Shown here: in pieces, positions 35,769-48,516 of the stretch
How positions within the stretch are numbered: position 1 is the stretch's first letter
How the letters are laid out: each line of letters starts with the position of its first letter
Origin: Hordeum vulgare subsp. vulgare
Lineage: Eukaryota > Streptophyta > Magnoliopsida > Poales > Poaceae
Length of the DNA stretch: 64,000 bases
Direction: 5' to 3'
Assembly (NCBI RefSeq): GCF_904849725.1
Contig: NC_058522.1
Location: 335,735,029 to 335,799,028, forward strand
Notes under the pieces: generated by a model
The model's input: the letters and a program-made list of their open reading frames with translations, nothing else
The model's database searches: none
What the model was told of the DNA's origin: nothing
Translations under genes and position numbers: made by a program

Positions 35769-36984
35769 AAATAGGCACACCCCTCCACTCTCATCATACT
35801 ATCTTGTTTAGGTGTAGGCATGGATTTAGGGGGAGTGTTGTTCTCTCAATGAACTCTCCCTCCCCCTATTATGCATAAATTGATCAAGTCTTTCACATTA
35901 GTCATCCTTGATGACACTTGTGCTTCAAACACGAGTTTTGGTCATGGGCCAAAGATTAAAATATTCGCGGTGCTATACCAATTGACTCAAACATAGGTGG
36001 CTGCGGCCACCGACCCTTGCATTCATGATCTGTTTGCATGTTTCCTGGATCTTATTCTTATTTTTGAGATCCTAGGTGTGTATATCCCTCAAGGGTGGGT
36101 CCTTTCTTTGTTGATTCTTTTACACACTTGGGGTATACCTCACCATATATTAGTGCCACTATTCCATCCCAAGCCATCCTCCTCCCAGAAAACCTCTTCT
36201 CCAATTGTACGCATATTGATCATGTCATTGGTGACTGTGGCTAGGTGCTCTAGCGGTTCAACCACTAAGTCCACCAGTTGTACCATCCCAACGATACAAT
36301 CAGTGTGGCTCTGGCATTTCAATCGCTAAGACCACCGGTTGTACCATCCCAGCAGTACAACCGGCGTGCCCAGGCGGTTGTACCGCTATCTGCCTGGCGT
36401 GCTACAACCGCTCGGTCGGGCGGTACAACCGCCCGTGATGGTACGGGTATTTAAAGGAGTCGGTCCGAAGGGGTATTCAGCCCCCCCTTCGTGCCCTACC
36501 TCTTCTGTTGCCCTAGCCGCCGGCTGCCATCACCATCATTCCGGTGTGCCCTCCCGCACTCCAGGTCTGCGGAGTTCTCTCGGATCTGCTCCATGGAGAC
36601 CTCCTCCTCTGCGGTCTCTTCCAATGGATGCCCGTAATGCCTCGTTCCTCTCCACATTTGGGTCCTCTCCTTGGACCCTCTATCATTAGGACATTGTTGG
36701 TAATTCCTCCCATGTTTTTAATCAAACTATTGGAAGGAAGAGATCACTACTATACCTCCTATTATTTGTGCTGCTTAGAATTCCAAATATTGGTGCGTGG
36801 TTCAAATCCAAATGTGTCGGTTCCCCATTGATGTGGTGCTGTTTGTACAAGCGGTACAACCTCTTACTATAGCGGTACAACCACCGCAGCAGTACCTCCG
36901 CTTGGTTGACCGGTCCAACCGACTTCTCTGAATCACTCACCACTGTTTTATCTTCTCCACTGCACACATAATATATTCCTCTGT
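35769..36984 (+). promoter_or_regulatory. Copia post-pol region with LTR-like GGTTGTACC motifs and second TATA-like box
   Basis: No long reading frame is seen in about 1.2 kb between pol and the third ORF. GGTTGTACC occurs at 36337 and 36376, and its complement GGTACAACC at 36422, 36853 and 36874, along with several one-base variants. A TATTTAAA box lies at 36448-36455, about 20 bp after one cluster. This repeats the layout of the 5' LTR. It may drive a subgenomic transcript for the third ORF, or it may be a remnant of a captured LTR piece. Confidence 0.4.
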
Positions 36985-37845
36985 TTGCATGCAATCCTCT
37001 TTTTTATGTGTTTCTTGTTTGCTGCTCGTGTGTGTGTAGGAGGTTCATGTTCTTGCTCTGCTTCTCAATGGAAGACCAAGAAGCGAGCCCGTCGGACCAA
37101 GCACACTGAGGATCACTCAGAAGAGGAAGTTGTCATTCCCACCCAGCTAACTCGTCGTGAGAATTCTATGGCTGTGAAGCAAAAGACTGCTATTCCCTTG
37201 ATGATATGGAAGCTACTAGACTGGGAGAGGTTTCGTATCCAGAATCCATATGTGGTCTCTTCTGCTCCCCGTTGGTCCTCTACTGAGTTTAGAAATGAGA
37301 TGTAGATTAGGATTATGCACGAGCTGTTTGAGAAGAACAAGAACAAGTTCGCCAAGCAATGGACGATTGACCTTGATCACTGGAGGGCGAACACAAATTA
37401 CTTTGGTGAGGCCTTAAGAATGTGCGAGGAGTTTGGCTTGATTAAGCTCATGCCCATCAACTATGACTTTCATATACAGCTAGTTCGTCAATTATATGCC
37501 ATTATTCATTTTGGCACTGACGATGCCCGCACCTTATCATCCATTTATCGTGATGAGTTCTTCAGTGTTCCTTGGAGGGCGTTCTACAATGCTTTGGGTT
37601 ATGATGATACCGGTTGCTCCGACAATGGTGGAATCTGTCCCCCGACCATGCCTGTGCCATGGAGAAGGAGGATCTCTCCCCTATGTACATTCCGGGGCGG
37701 GGTATCATTGGTGAGTCCAAGGATACACTTCAAATTTATGATATCATGCACTAGGTCTTCCATAATGTGCTTCTGCCCAAAGTTGGGAATTAAGATGAGA
37801 TTCATGGCTATCTGGTGGATGCAACTTGTAAACTACATTATATTT
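36985..37845 (+). pseudogene. Copia third ORF, first part (plant transposon-protein-like)
   Basis: Begins in a basic region (KTKKRARRTKHTEDHSEEE), stops at TAG 37303, and resumes with FAKQWTIDLDHWRANTNYF and VRQLYAIIHFGTDDARTLSS. This resembles the domain labelled putative plant transposon protein in SIRE/Maximus-type elements. After about 37620 the frame shifts, and the remaining sense is in another frame up to 37845, where a gypsy element interrupts. The function in living elements is not established. Some authors treat this position as env-like. Confidence 0.6.
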
Positions 37846-39350
37846 TGATCCAACACAGTAGAGTAAGTATTTCCCTAGTTAAGAAACCAAGGTTATCAAT
37901 CCAGTAGGAGAACCAAGCAACACCGACACCTGCACACACAACGCAAACCTTCGCACCCAACGCAAACAAGAGGTTGTCAATCTCTCGGCGGTCAAGAAGC
38001 AAGATTAAATGATATATCATAGATTGATAAATAAATAAAAGATAAAAAAGTGCACCAAGTATTTTTGGTATTTTTGTATAAGTAAACAAGATTGATCTTA
38101 TAATAAAAGTAGATCCCAGGGTCGTAGGAATCACTAGTAGCATCTCTCTTAACAAAATAGCATACGGTGGGTAAACAAATTACTGTTGGGAAATTGATAG
38201 AAACGCAAATAATTATGACACTATCCCAGGCAATGATCATGATATATCCATCACATCCAAATCAAGTAGACCGACTCCTACGTGCATCTACTACTATTAC
38301 TTCACACATCGACCGCTATCCAACATGCATCTAGTGTATTAAGTTCATAAGAACAAAGTAATGCATTAAGAACGATGACATGATGTAGTCAGGACAAAAG
38401 CATATAAGAATTCATACCAACTTGTTATCCTTAATGGCAACAACACATGCATATCAACTCCCCTTCTGTCACTAGGAATGAACACCTCAAGATTGAACCC
38501 ATTACCGAGCACCTCTTCCCATTGCAAGAAGATCTAATCTAGTTGGCCAAACCAAACCAAAACTTCGGAGAGGAAATACAAGGCTATACTAAATCATGCA
38601 AAAAAGAGATCGGCAAAGAACTCAAATAAAACAAGGATAGATCTGATAATAAACTCACAATTCATCGGATCCCAACAAACACACCACACAAAGTCATTAC
38701 ATCAAATGGATATCCATGAAGATCATGGAGACCGTTGTATTGAGATACAAAGAGAGATAGAGAGCCATTTAGCTACTAGCTACAGACCCGTAGGTATGTG
38801 GTGAACTACTCATGCATCATCGGAGAGGCGACAAGGTTTATGTAGAGCCCCTCCGTGATGAGTTACCTCTCCAGCGGAGTACCGAAAAAGGCATCCATAT
38901 GGGATCTAGCGAGAACAGAGGCTTGCGGTGGTGGAATAAGTATTTCGTGGACTCCTTTGAGGGTTTTGGAATATTGCTGAATTTATAGTGGAGGAGGTAG
39001 GGCAAATGGAGCGTGGAGGGGCCCACACAACATCACGGCGCCCCCCTAGGGCGTGCCCTCGTGTTGTGTGGGGCCCTCCAGCAAGATCTTCCTTGGCCTC
39101 CAAGTTCCAAGTGATCCTTATCTTCAATAAAAATCCTCAAAAAGTTTCGGGATGATTTGATCTTATCCGATATTGATTTCCCGCGAAACAAAAATAGGGC
39201 AGAAAGCAGGAACTTGCACTTGGCACTAAGCTAATAGGCTAGTCCCCAAAAATGATATAAAAAGGTATAAAATGATAATAAATACATCCAAGAATAATAA
39301 TATCATAGCATGGAACAAGCAAAAATAATAGATACGATGGAGACGTATCA
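37846..39350 (-). repeat. 3' LTR of minus-strand gypsy element
   Basis: 1505 bp. In element sense it runs from TGATACGTCTCCATCG (complement ending at 39350) to GTGTTGGATCA (complement at 37846). The polypurine tract (AAGCTTGGGGATGC in sense) lies immediately at 39351-39364. Confidence 0.85.
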
Positions 39351-41880
39351 AGCATCCCCAAGCTTAACTCATGCTCGTCCTCGAGTAGGAAAGTGATAAA
39401 ACATATTTTTGATTGTGGAATGCTACCCAACATACTTCAAGTTATTTTCATAGCATGGACATGAGGACTTAGATGATTCAAAGCAATAGTCTATATTTGA
39501 CATGAAGACATAGATACTCAAGTGATGCTAACAAGCAACCACGCCTTTTAAAATAACAATGCTAAAGTAAATTATCCCTAGCCCATTATGATCAATCATT
39601 GACCTATTCATGATGCACACTCGAATACCAATCTACTCCATGCACACACATGACCACATGACCCCCTAGTTGGTGCTTTTAAAGAGAAGGATGAGACTTA
39701 ACATAAAAAAATTAAATAGAAAGGTCCTTCGCAGAGGGAAGCATTGATTTAGAGAGGTGCTAGAGCTCAAGTTTTAAAAGAGATGAAAATTTTATTTTGG
39801 GTGGCATGCTTTTCTCATCTACGATATCGACTTAAGGTTCCCAACACTTCTCACATTGGATACATAATAGGCGGTTCCCAAATAGAAAGTAAATATTTTT
39901 GGTATCTCTATTCCCTCATCATCGTTTGAGTGTCATCAAGACTTTGGTCTTTCTACGGTCACATCCAAGAGAATAATTTTTTTTGTTTCCACTATTACTT
40001 TTCACAATCCATGGCTAACATAATTCACGGGTGCCTTCCATACCATCACATTCCATTTATATTTGGGAGTGGGCATCCCTTTTACCGCCACACTCTCATG
40101 CAATGACAAGTGAATAAACACTCATCGTGATAATGACATATCCAACACAAAAAATATTGGCCACCCCTCACCGCTTCATGAGCGATACGGACATACAAAA
40201 GAGAAAATATTTTTGAGATTTTTTTAGAGATGGCACATGCAAATTTACTTGGAATGGCAATGAAATACCGCATATAGGTAGGTATGGTGGACACAAGTGG
40301 CAAAACAAGGTTTAAGGATAATGGATGCACAAGCAGTATTCCCGCTTAGTACAAATGAAGGCTAGGAAAAATATTGAGAAGCACCCAACTAGAAAATCAT
40401 AATGATGCACATGCATACATAAAACATAACCAACATCGAACTATACACCACAAGTAGGATATAACTTCATTGCATAACTATTCACTTTTCGTGCTTGCAT
40501 AGGGAATCATAAACCTTAACATCAATATTCATACTAGAGCACAATTGACTCACTAACATAACTCACATATCATCATCTACATGTCTCAAAACTATTACAA
40601 AGAATCAAGTTTTTCATGTCCCATAAAATTTTTGTATGGTATTTTTCATTATCCTACTTGAATATTTATCACAAAGGGACCAAACATCATATATTATACC
40701 AATTACCAAGACTATTTTTACACTCTCAAAAAGATATAAGTGAAGCAAGAGAGTGAATTTCTTCAAAATTTTCTAATATTCTCAAAATGATATAAGTGAA
40801 GCAGTAGAACAAGTTTCTTCAAAACATATAGCATTCTCAAAAAGATATAAGTGAAGCATGATAACAAGTTTCTTCAAAACATTCACACCACCGTGCTCAA
40901 AAAGATATAAGTGAAGCACTAGAGCAACTGCCTAGCTTAACAAATTTAGGTGAAGCACAAGAAGAAATTCCAACAAATTATGATGACGTGAGGACATATC
41001 AACCAAATGTGTTCAGAGGTGATGATTGTGAAAAAGTAATAAGGAAAGACTCATATCATACAAGACATTACAAGCAAAACACATATGACGTGACGAATAA
41101 AAATATAGCCTCAAGTGTGTTACTGATAGTCATTAGAAGAAAGAGGGGATGCCTTCCAGGGAATCCCCAAGTTAGACGCTTGAGTCTCCTTAGATATTAC
41201 CTTTGGGTGCCTTGGGAATTCCCAAGATTTGGCTTTTCATCTCTTCATTCCTTCGTCCATCGACGTCACACCCAAAACTTGAAAACTTCAATCACACAAA
41301 ACTCAACAAAACTTCCGTGAGATTCGTTAGTATAACCAATCAAATTACTACTATAAGTACTGTTGCAAACCCATTAAAATTTATAATTAGATTATAGGTA
41401 CTGTATTCTAACTTTCCCATGGCTTGCACCCCCCGATACAATCCATAGATTCATCAAAATTAGCAAACAATGCAACGAAAACAGAATCTGTCAAAAACAT
41501 AATAGTGTGTAGAAATCTGTCGAAATGCCATACTACTGAAACTCCAAACATTCTAAAAAATTAGGACAACATGGAAAATTTGTATATCAATCACATGTAA
41601 AAAATTCAAACACATGCGACGCTTTGATGAATTTATAAATTTCCTGGACTGGGCGTCAAAGTTTCTGTTTTTCACAGAAACTTGCATTCACAAGCATCCA
41701 TATCATCCCAAAGGTCTTACTTTGCACAAACACTAATTAAAATATATAAAACCAACTCAAAAATGAAGCAAATAAAGGAAAATAAAAATAACATAAAAAA
41801 GCAAAAAATTATTTTATTCATTGGGTTGCCTTCAACAAGCGCTATCATTTTACACCCTTAGCTAGGCATAAATCAATACA
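39351..41880 (-). mobile_element. Non-coding internal region of minus-strand gypsy element
   Basis: About 2.5 kb without a convincing reading frame. Around 40725-40925 four diverged copies of CTCAAAAAGATATAAGTGAA occur at roughly 60-bp spacing. Their complement recurs at about 56575-56770 in the plus-strand element, so the repeats are a family trait. Confidence 0.7.
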
Positions 41881-43030
41881 TCAAGTATTGTCATCCTTGG
41901 ATTTTACTCCATAGGTAGCCCTCATACCGGATTCATAGGGCGGTTTAATCTTGGTCCTTGGGAAGTGTTCCATGCCTTTTTTCAAATTAAATTGAAACTT
42001 TGTATTTCCCTCTTTCATATCGATCACCGCACCGATGGTGCGTAAAAATGGTCTACCGAGAATCAAAGGGCAAGACGGATTGCAATCGATATCAAGAACA
42101 ATAAAGTCCATGGGTACATAGTTCTGATTTGCGATAATAAGAACATCATTGATCCTCCCCAATGGCTTTTTAACAGTGGAATCCGCCAAATGCAAATTAA
42201 GAGAACACTCATCCAATTTGGAAAAAGCAAGAACATCACAAAGAGACTGCAGAATAGTAGAATCACTTGCACCCAAATCACACAAAGCATTGCACTCATT
42301 TTTTTTAATCTTAACTCTAAGAGTAGTTTCCTACTCATCATATAATTTTCTAGGGATGGAAATTTCTAACTCAAGCTTTTCTTCCAAAGTTTTCATTAAG
42401 GCTTCCACGATATGTTTAGTAAAAGCCTTATTTTGTTCATAAGCATTTGGTGAGTTCTACATAGATTGCAACATAGAAATACATTCAACCAAAGAGCAAC
42501 TACCATAATTAAAGTCCTTGTAATCCAAAATAGTTGGTGCATCACTAGCTAAAGTTTTAACCTCTTCAAACCCACTTTTAACAATTTTTGCATCAAGATT
42601 TTCACCCTCCGAATCATGGAGACGCCCTCTATCTAAAGTTGACTCTTCTTCAGTCTCCTTTTCAACAAGATTAATATTACTAAACAAAAAATCAAAAGAG
42701 GACACACCAATCATCTTTAGATCCTCGTCCTTACCTATTGGTTCCAAGGATAATGGCTTAACGACCATTTGATTTACTAAAGTAGATTGTGCATCAGAAA
42801 TATTTTCGAGCAAATTTTCAGTAAGAGAAAATTGTGTCTGGAGGTGAGAAACCTCCTCACTAACATCCTCAAGTTGTTTAGAAATAGCATCAAGCAAAAT
42901 TGAATGATCCTTGAGTTCTTCGGTGAAGAATTTCTATGCTCAAATTGTGTCGTCATGTAATCTTTGGTATTTTTCTCGATCTCATTCAAGATCCTATGAT
43001 AGCAGGTATCTTGAATATTTTCACGAGACA
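41881..43030 (-). pseudogene. Gypsy gag remnant and retropepsin-like domain (core deleted)
   Basis: Starts with MSRENIQDTCYHRILNEIEK near 43030, shifts frame near 42900, then gives a coiled segment (LDAISKQLEDVSEEVSHLQ) and the PTILDYKDFNY stretch shared with 27848-27880. The end (42285-41881) is a retropepsin-like domain with CDLGASDST, NVPMDF-like spacing and CPLILGRPFLRTIGAVID, so the catalytic Asp is kept here. The capsid core seen at 26650-26900 is absent, so this gag has an internal deletion or belongs to a derivative family. Confidence 0.75.
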
Positions 43031-43250
43031 TAATGATTGGAGAAAACGAGCGAATAAGAAAACAACGAAGAAAAAGAGGCAAATAAAAGTTGCAAAAGAA
43101 AAGGAAAATATTTTTGTATTTTTTTAGAAGTGGGGGAGAGGAAAAAGAGAGGAAAATGGCAAATAAAGTAAATGCAAAAATAAGAGTTGATAGTGTAGGT
43201 ACTTGGTAACAGTGCCACACATTGGCAAGTTGATGATGTTGGGTTGATCC

Positions 43251-43268
43251 TCCCCGGCAATGGCGCCA
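43251..43268 (-). promoter_or_regulatory. Primer binding site of minus-strand gypsy element
   Basis: In element sense it reads TGGCGCCATTGCCGGGGA, about 60 bp inside the 5' LTR end at 43327, like the sites at 26206 and 50571. Confidence 0.7.
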
Positions 43269-43326
43269 GTAATTCTTCCTCATACTTGTAAACTGTGTTG
43301 GATTTTTATCCCTCAAGAAGAGAGGA

Positions 43327-43458
43327 TGATGCAACACAGTAGAGTAAATATTTCCCTCAGCTAAGAAACCAAGGTTATCAATCTAGTAGGAGAACCAAGC
43401 AACACCGACACCTGCACACACAACACAAACCTTCGCACCCAACGTAGATGAGAGGTTG
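43327..43458 (-). repeat. 5' LTR of minus-strand gypsy element, end piece
   Basis: 132 bp, starting TGATGCAACACAG on the plus strand, matching the start of the left LTR (TGATCCAACACAG at 37846). It is cut at GGTTG by the solo LTR. Confidence 0.8.
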
Positions 43459-46400
43459 TGTAGCGACCCGACTCAAAAGAGTCAAGCCTGTGTGTTTCTG
43501 TGCCATCCCTAGATCAGTATGCTGGCACACACAGTACATCAATGTATATATCAAAGTGCAATCACATGTAAATAGCGTAAAACTGATATATACCTTAAAT
43601 ATATCAGCGGAAGCAGTCAAGGGAGTGGAGTCCCAATAAACACCAACGACAAGTTGAGTGTAGACCGTAACCCTAAATCATACTCTTACTCGTCGAAGAA
43701 AATATCTACAACATAAGACGTTGGAGCCGTGTAGGTCAGCATATTGAATATGCCGGCAAGTCACATATGAGAGGGGGTAAAATATCATCTATACTATATG
43801 AATATATGGCAGGTGGTGTTGTAAGTTTTAGCGTAAAGCAAATTTTCTCCTACAACAAGAGAGGGGCTAAAAGCAAAATATTACTACGTAGTTGGTTGTT
43901 AATGAGATGGTTCCGCCAACCAGTTCTCATACCCGAGTTATCATTATTACCCTCATCAAATAGATATAATGGTGTTGAGAAATCTAGATAACTTGAGTTC
44001 CTTTGGCTCAAGTTGTGCATGACCGTGGACACGACTAATCGATTAGGTTTTGAGTACTCTACAGAGTTTTGCACACGTTCCCCACAAGATTTGATCGCCT
44101 CCGTGTATGTCCTCGCACTTCAGGGTGTTTGAAGACTGGATGATCAAAACATGGTCTTTCAACGGGTCCCTCTGAATCCCTGTCGGTGCCCATCCAATCC
44201 TACCGTTCTTCTACATCTGCTAGCACCGCCTGTCCAGAGTCGCTGCGTTGTCCAACCAAGCTAGAGCCCATAATGACTTGTGGCTGTGCAGGTAAGCCTT
44301 GGGTCTTGAAAATATCCGTCCGTCTCTTTGAGCCTGGGTGAAGCTTTCCGCAAGATGTCATGGTCGTCTCCAGCATCCCGGGTCATCCACTGGTTTCTCC
44401 AGGGAGCCGATCAACCGTCCTTCACCCAGAGTTGCATTGCATCACGAGGTCTTGAAAAGTCTTGACTTAACCGGTCTTGGTTATTAAATTATTCTCGCAT
44501 CACTCGTGATAAACTCTCAACCAGAATCCCGTCTACTCAAGCATAGCAATATGAAATTTGTCGTCCCGGACAAAGTAACGGGGTTGTTGGGTGCCTACCA
44601 CATGATACTACAATATGTAACCATAATTTCCAAGTACCTAGTCACCATGCAAATTGGGCATAGGATGGTAGAACTATGATGCACAAAACATAGGTGATAC
44701 ATGATCAAATGACTTGCCTGGCGATGTTGACGAAGAAGAATTTCTCGAGAAATAACTTGATAGACTACTCGTCACTCTCCGATGAAATCTATATAACAAA
44801 ATATAATTCACATAAGCACTTATACTAGCAATCATTCTAGCAATCAAAACAAAAGAGAGAGCGAATAGGAATCCGAAGGAAACTTCAAATAAGACTAGGG
44901 AGTCTTCTACTATATCAAACACTAAATATTTTTTTTCTAACAGAAAATAACAACATGGAACTAAGATATAAATTTAACTAAGATAAAATAAAGTATTTTC
45001 ACAAAACTATTTGAAAGTATTTCCAAACGGGATTTGAAACAGTGGAGAAACCAATTGCAAGTTATTAGAGAACTAGAATTGATTTCATGATAACATATAA
45101 AAATAAAAATCAAAACTTGTTGCAAACCTACTGTTAACTAACAGAAACAAAACATAATATTTCTGAAATATAAAAGAAAAATAATTTAAAAACAACTAAG
45201 GAAATGAAATTAGTCACAATCCTAAAAGAGGTGAAACAGAAATTGTTTCACAAGAAACAATGAGCTAAGATACTAAAATAATTCTGAAATGTTTACCACT
45301 GATAACTGAGATCACTAGTGATCATTAGCAAAAAGAATCAAATTAAAAGCTATTTTTAAACTCCTGGAATAAGCAAAACAAGGTTTAAACTAATTCTGAT
45401 CTAATTCAAATTTTAAAATTTCAAACATAGACAAATTATATGTTTTTAAAAACTACAGAAACATTGTGATCTACTGGAAAAAGAATCAACTCCATTGGAC
45501 TTATGGATCAAAAGTTATGATCAAAACAAGATTGGAACTTTCTCTGTCTTGGAATTAAAACAGAAAAAGAAAAACTGATTTCTAGTCGGACAGGGTACAC
45601 GTGGCAGCTTCTGGTTAGTGTATGCTACGGGGAATACTAGCAAGCGGCCTATATCTAACTAAAAACTTCGGCTAACTAATAAGTGACGGAAAAACCGTTC
45701 GGTTCTTTAACTAAAACCGAAGGGGTACTGTGATCTAATCTAATGCGTTCGTTTAGATCCGACGGCTACCAGGGGGTGGGGGGGTGCTCACCGTGGGGAG
45801 TTGCTGGTGCTTCTTCTCCGGCGAGGCAGCGATGGTGCGGTCGACGGTGAGGGTCCTCCGGCGGTCTCCGGCGGCGGCGGAGGTGACGGGGATGTTGCAG
45901 GGAAACTCCTCCGTCGATTGGTGGCGGCGGAGGGGCGGTTCGGTGATGCGGCAGGGGGCGGGGATGGCTCCAGTAGCTTTGGCCGGCTCCAACTCCGGCG
46001 AGGTGGCAAGGGTGGTGATGAGGCGACGAGGGCTCGGGCTAGGGGCGAAAATGGGTTGCGGGGAACGAGGGGGATCTCGTGGTGGCGTCGGTTGTGGCGG
46101 GGAGGTGAGTGGTGGCGCGGGGGGGGGGGGGGGTGGCGGCTGTTCTAATGGAGCTCGGGCTCCAGCAATGGCGGCGGCGTACTGGCGTGGGGAGGAGGGG
46201 GCCGAGGGGGCGAGGGGGAGGGCGGTTTATAAAGGGGGTGACGGAGGCCGAGAGAAGGAAGGGGAGGGGGAATCGGGAAGGGGATCCCGTGATCAGGGGA
46301 GGTGGCGCCATTGAAAGGCTGGTGCGCTGGAAAGGAAAGTCCCGTGGGAAGAAAGAAGGAAAGAAGAAGAAGAAAGAAGGAAAGAAAAAGAAAAAGAAAA

Positions 46401-47083
46401 AGAAAAGAAAAAAAAGGAAAGAAGGGGTCCGCTCGGCGACGGGGATTCTTGCGTGCGTGGGGAGGAGGACTCCGAGCGACCTGGGTATGTGGCCCCCGAT
46501 TTGTTTTTTTAACACCAAAGGGAAAAATAATGAAAGGAAACAAAATAAAAGGATTTATATGGGTTATTATATACCAAATCGATCAGAAAAATATTTCCTA
46601 ATCGGTTATGATTTTTCCAAAACCAAAATAAAAACTTTTTAAAAAATGTTTTTTTCTAGAAAAATCCCTAAGGCTTTATTTTCTTTTTGACAATTAATTT
46701 CTCCATAAAACTTTGGCTCAAAATATTTCAGAAATGCCTCACATTTTGGAGGGTCATTTTCCTTCGCTGTTTCTTGCGTGTAAGAATTTTGTCGGGGCAT
46801 TTTCTCGGGGAAAAAAATATAGAAAAGCAAAAGGATTTTTTTTGAAAGAATTCAAATGCAAACTCCATTCAAATTCTTTATAGTTGAAGAAGTCATGTCA
46901 TCTTCTCTCTTTGCTTTTAAAAGATTGAATTTGAATTCATCGGAGATGGGGAAAGTCATTTTATTCCCTCTCATTCAAAAGTTTTTTTGAAAAGTTTCAA
47001 ATTTCACTCAAGTTCCAATCACTCAAGCAAACAAACAAACAATCTAATAATTATTTTAATATTCAAAAATTTGGGATGTTACA
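43459..47083 (+). repeat. Solo LTR (3625 bp), copy 1, TSD GGTTG
   Basis: Begins TGTAGCGACCCGACTC and ends GGGATGTTACA, flanked on both sides by GGTTG (43454-43458 and 47084-47088). A 5-bp duplication with TG...CA ends is the mark of an LTR element insertion. There is no primer binding site, polypurine tract or coding domain inside, so only an LTR remains, probably after recombination between its two LTRs. It holds a GC-rich block (45750-46320) and a purine-rich tract (46350-46425). Open frames there on both strands appear compositional. Copy 2 is at 52949-56472. Confidence 0.88.
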
Positions 47084-47878
47084 GGTTGTCAATCTCTCGG
47101 CGGTCAAGAAGCGATATTAAATGATATATGATGGATTGATAGATTGATAAATAAATAAAAGATAAAAAAGTGCAGCAAGTATTTTTGGTATTTTTGTATA
47201 AGTAAACGAGATTGATCTTATAATAAAAGTAGACCCGGGGGGCATATGATTCACTAGTGGCATTTCTCTCAAGAAAATAGCATACGATGGGTAAACAAAT
47301 TACTGCTGGGCAATTGATAGAAAATCAAATAATTATGACGCTATCCAAGGCAATGATCATGATATAGGCATCACATCCAAATCAAGTAGACCGAGTCCTG
47401 CCTGCATCTAGTACTATTATTTCACACATCGATCGCTATCTAGCATGCATCTAGTGTATTAAGTTCATAAGAATGAAGTAATGCATTAAGAACGATGACA
47501 TGATGTATTCAAGACAAAAGCATATAATAATTCATCCCAAATTGTTATCCTTAATGTCAACAACACATGCGTATGAACTCCCCTTCTGTCACTAGGACCG
47601 AACACCGCAAGATCGAACCCATTACCGAGCACCTCTTCACATTGCAAGAAGATCTAATCTAGTTGGCCAAAACAAACCAAAACTTTGGAGAAGAAATAAA
47701 AGGCTATACTAAATCATGCATAAAAGAGTTAAACAAAGAACTCCAATAAAACAAGGATATATCTGATCATAAACTCACAATTCATCGGATCCCAACAAAC
47801 ACACCGCACAAAGTCAACATCAAATGGATATCCATGAAGATCACAGAGACCATTGTATTGAGATACACATAGAGATAG

Positions 47879-47909
<31 letters not shown>

Positions 47910-48516
47910 GAGAGAGGAGAGAGAGAGAGAAAGCCATCTAGCTATGTCATACGGACCCATAGGTCTGTGGTGAACTACTCACGGATCATCGGAGAGGCAG
48001 CAAGGTTGATTTAGAACCCCTCTGTGATGAGTCCCCCTCCGGCGGAGTACTAGAAAAGGCCTCCAGATGGGATCTAGCGAGAACAGAGGCTTGCGGTGGC
48101 GGAAATAAGTATTTTGTGGACTCCTTTGAGGGTTTGGAATATTGCTGAATTTATTGTGGAGGAGGTAGGGCAAATGGAGCGTGGAGGGCCCCACACAACA
48201 TCAGCCCCCCTGGGGTGCGCTGTGGTGTTGCGTGGGGCCCTCCGGCAAGATCTTACTTGGCCTCCAAGTTCCAGGTGATCCTTATCTTCAATAAAAAAAT
48301 CCTCAAAAAGTTTCGGGACAATTTGATCTTATCTGATATTGATTTCCTCCGAAACAAAAATAGGGAAGAAAATAGGAACTGGAACTTGGCACTAAGTTAA
48401 TAGGTTAGTCCCCAAAAATGAGATAAAAAGGTATAAATGATAATAAAAAATATCCAAGAATAATAATATCATAGCATGGAACAAGCAAAAATAATAGATA
48501 TGTTGGAGGCGTATCA
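47084..48516 (-). repeat. 5' LTR of minus-strand gypsy element, main piece
   Basis: Continues the LTR after the solo LTR and runs to TGATACGCCTCC (sense start at 48516). It aligns by eye along its length with 37960-39350. It differs most at a microsatellite at 47871-47931. Confidence 0.82.
47871..47931. repeat. Microsatellite (GATA)n and (GA)n
   Basis: A run of GATA units followed by GA units inside the LTR. The partner LTR at 38745-38770 has only AGAGAGATAGAGAG at the same place. Confidence 0.9.

Larger units (their letters stand above)
37846..48516 (-). mobile_element. Non-autonomous Ty3/gypsy element (minus strand) inside copia ORF3
   Basis: Left LTR (37846-39350, 3' in element sense), internal region (39351-43326), and right LTR (43327-48516, split by a solo LTR). 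The internal region has a gag-like frame and a protease-like domain but no RT, RNase H or integrase, so it would need another element to move. The ends are TGAT...ATCA. The bases beside the element (TATTT before, ATGGA after) do not match as a target duplication, so one end may have been altered by recombination. Confidence 0.82.

Noticed and set aside
40725..40925. Roughly 60-bp repeats as a satellite
   Set aside because: Only four diverged copies, shared with a related element at the same internal place, so they are part of the transposon.
45753..46642. Several long frames on both strands in solo LTR copy 1
   Set aside because: They are Gly/Arg- or Pro/Ser-rich products of a GC-rich block and purine tract. 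Copy 2 (55255-55914) does not keep the same frames, as expected of non-coding sequence.
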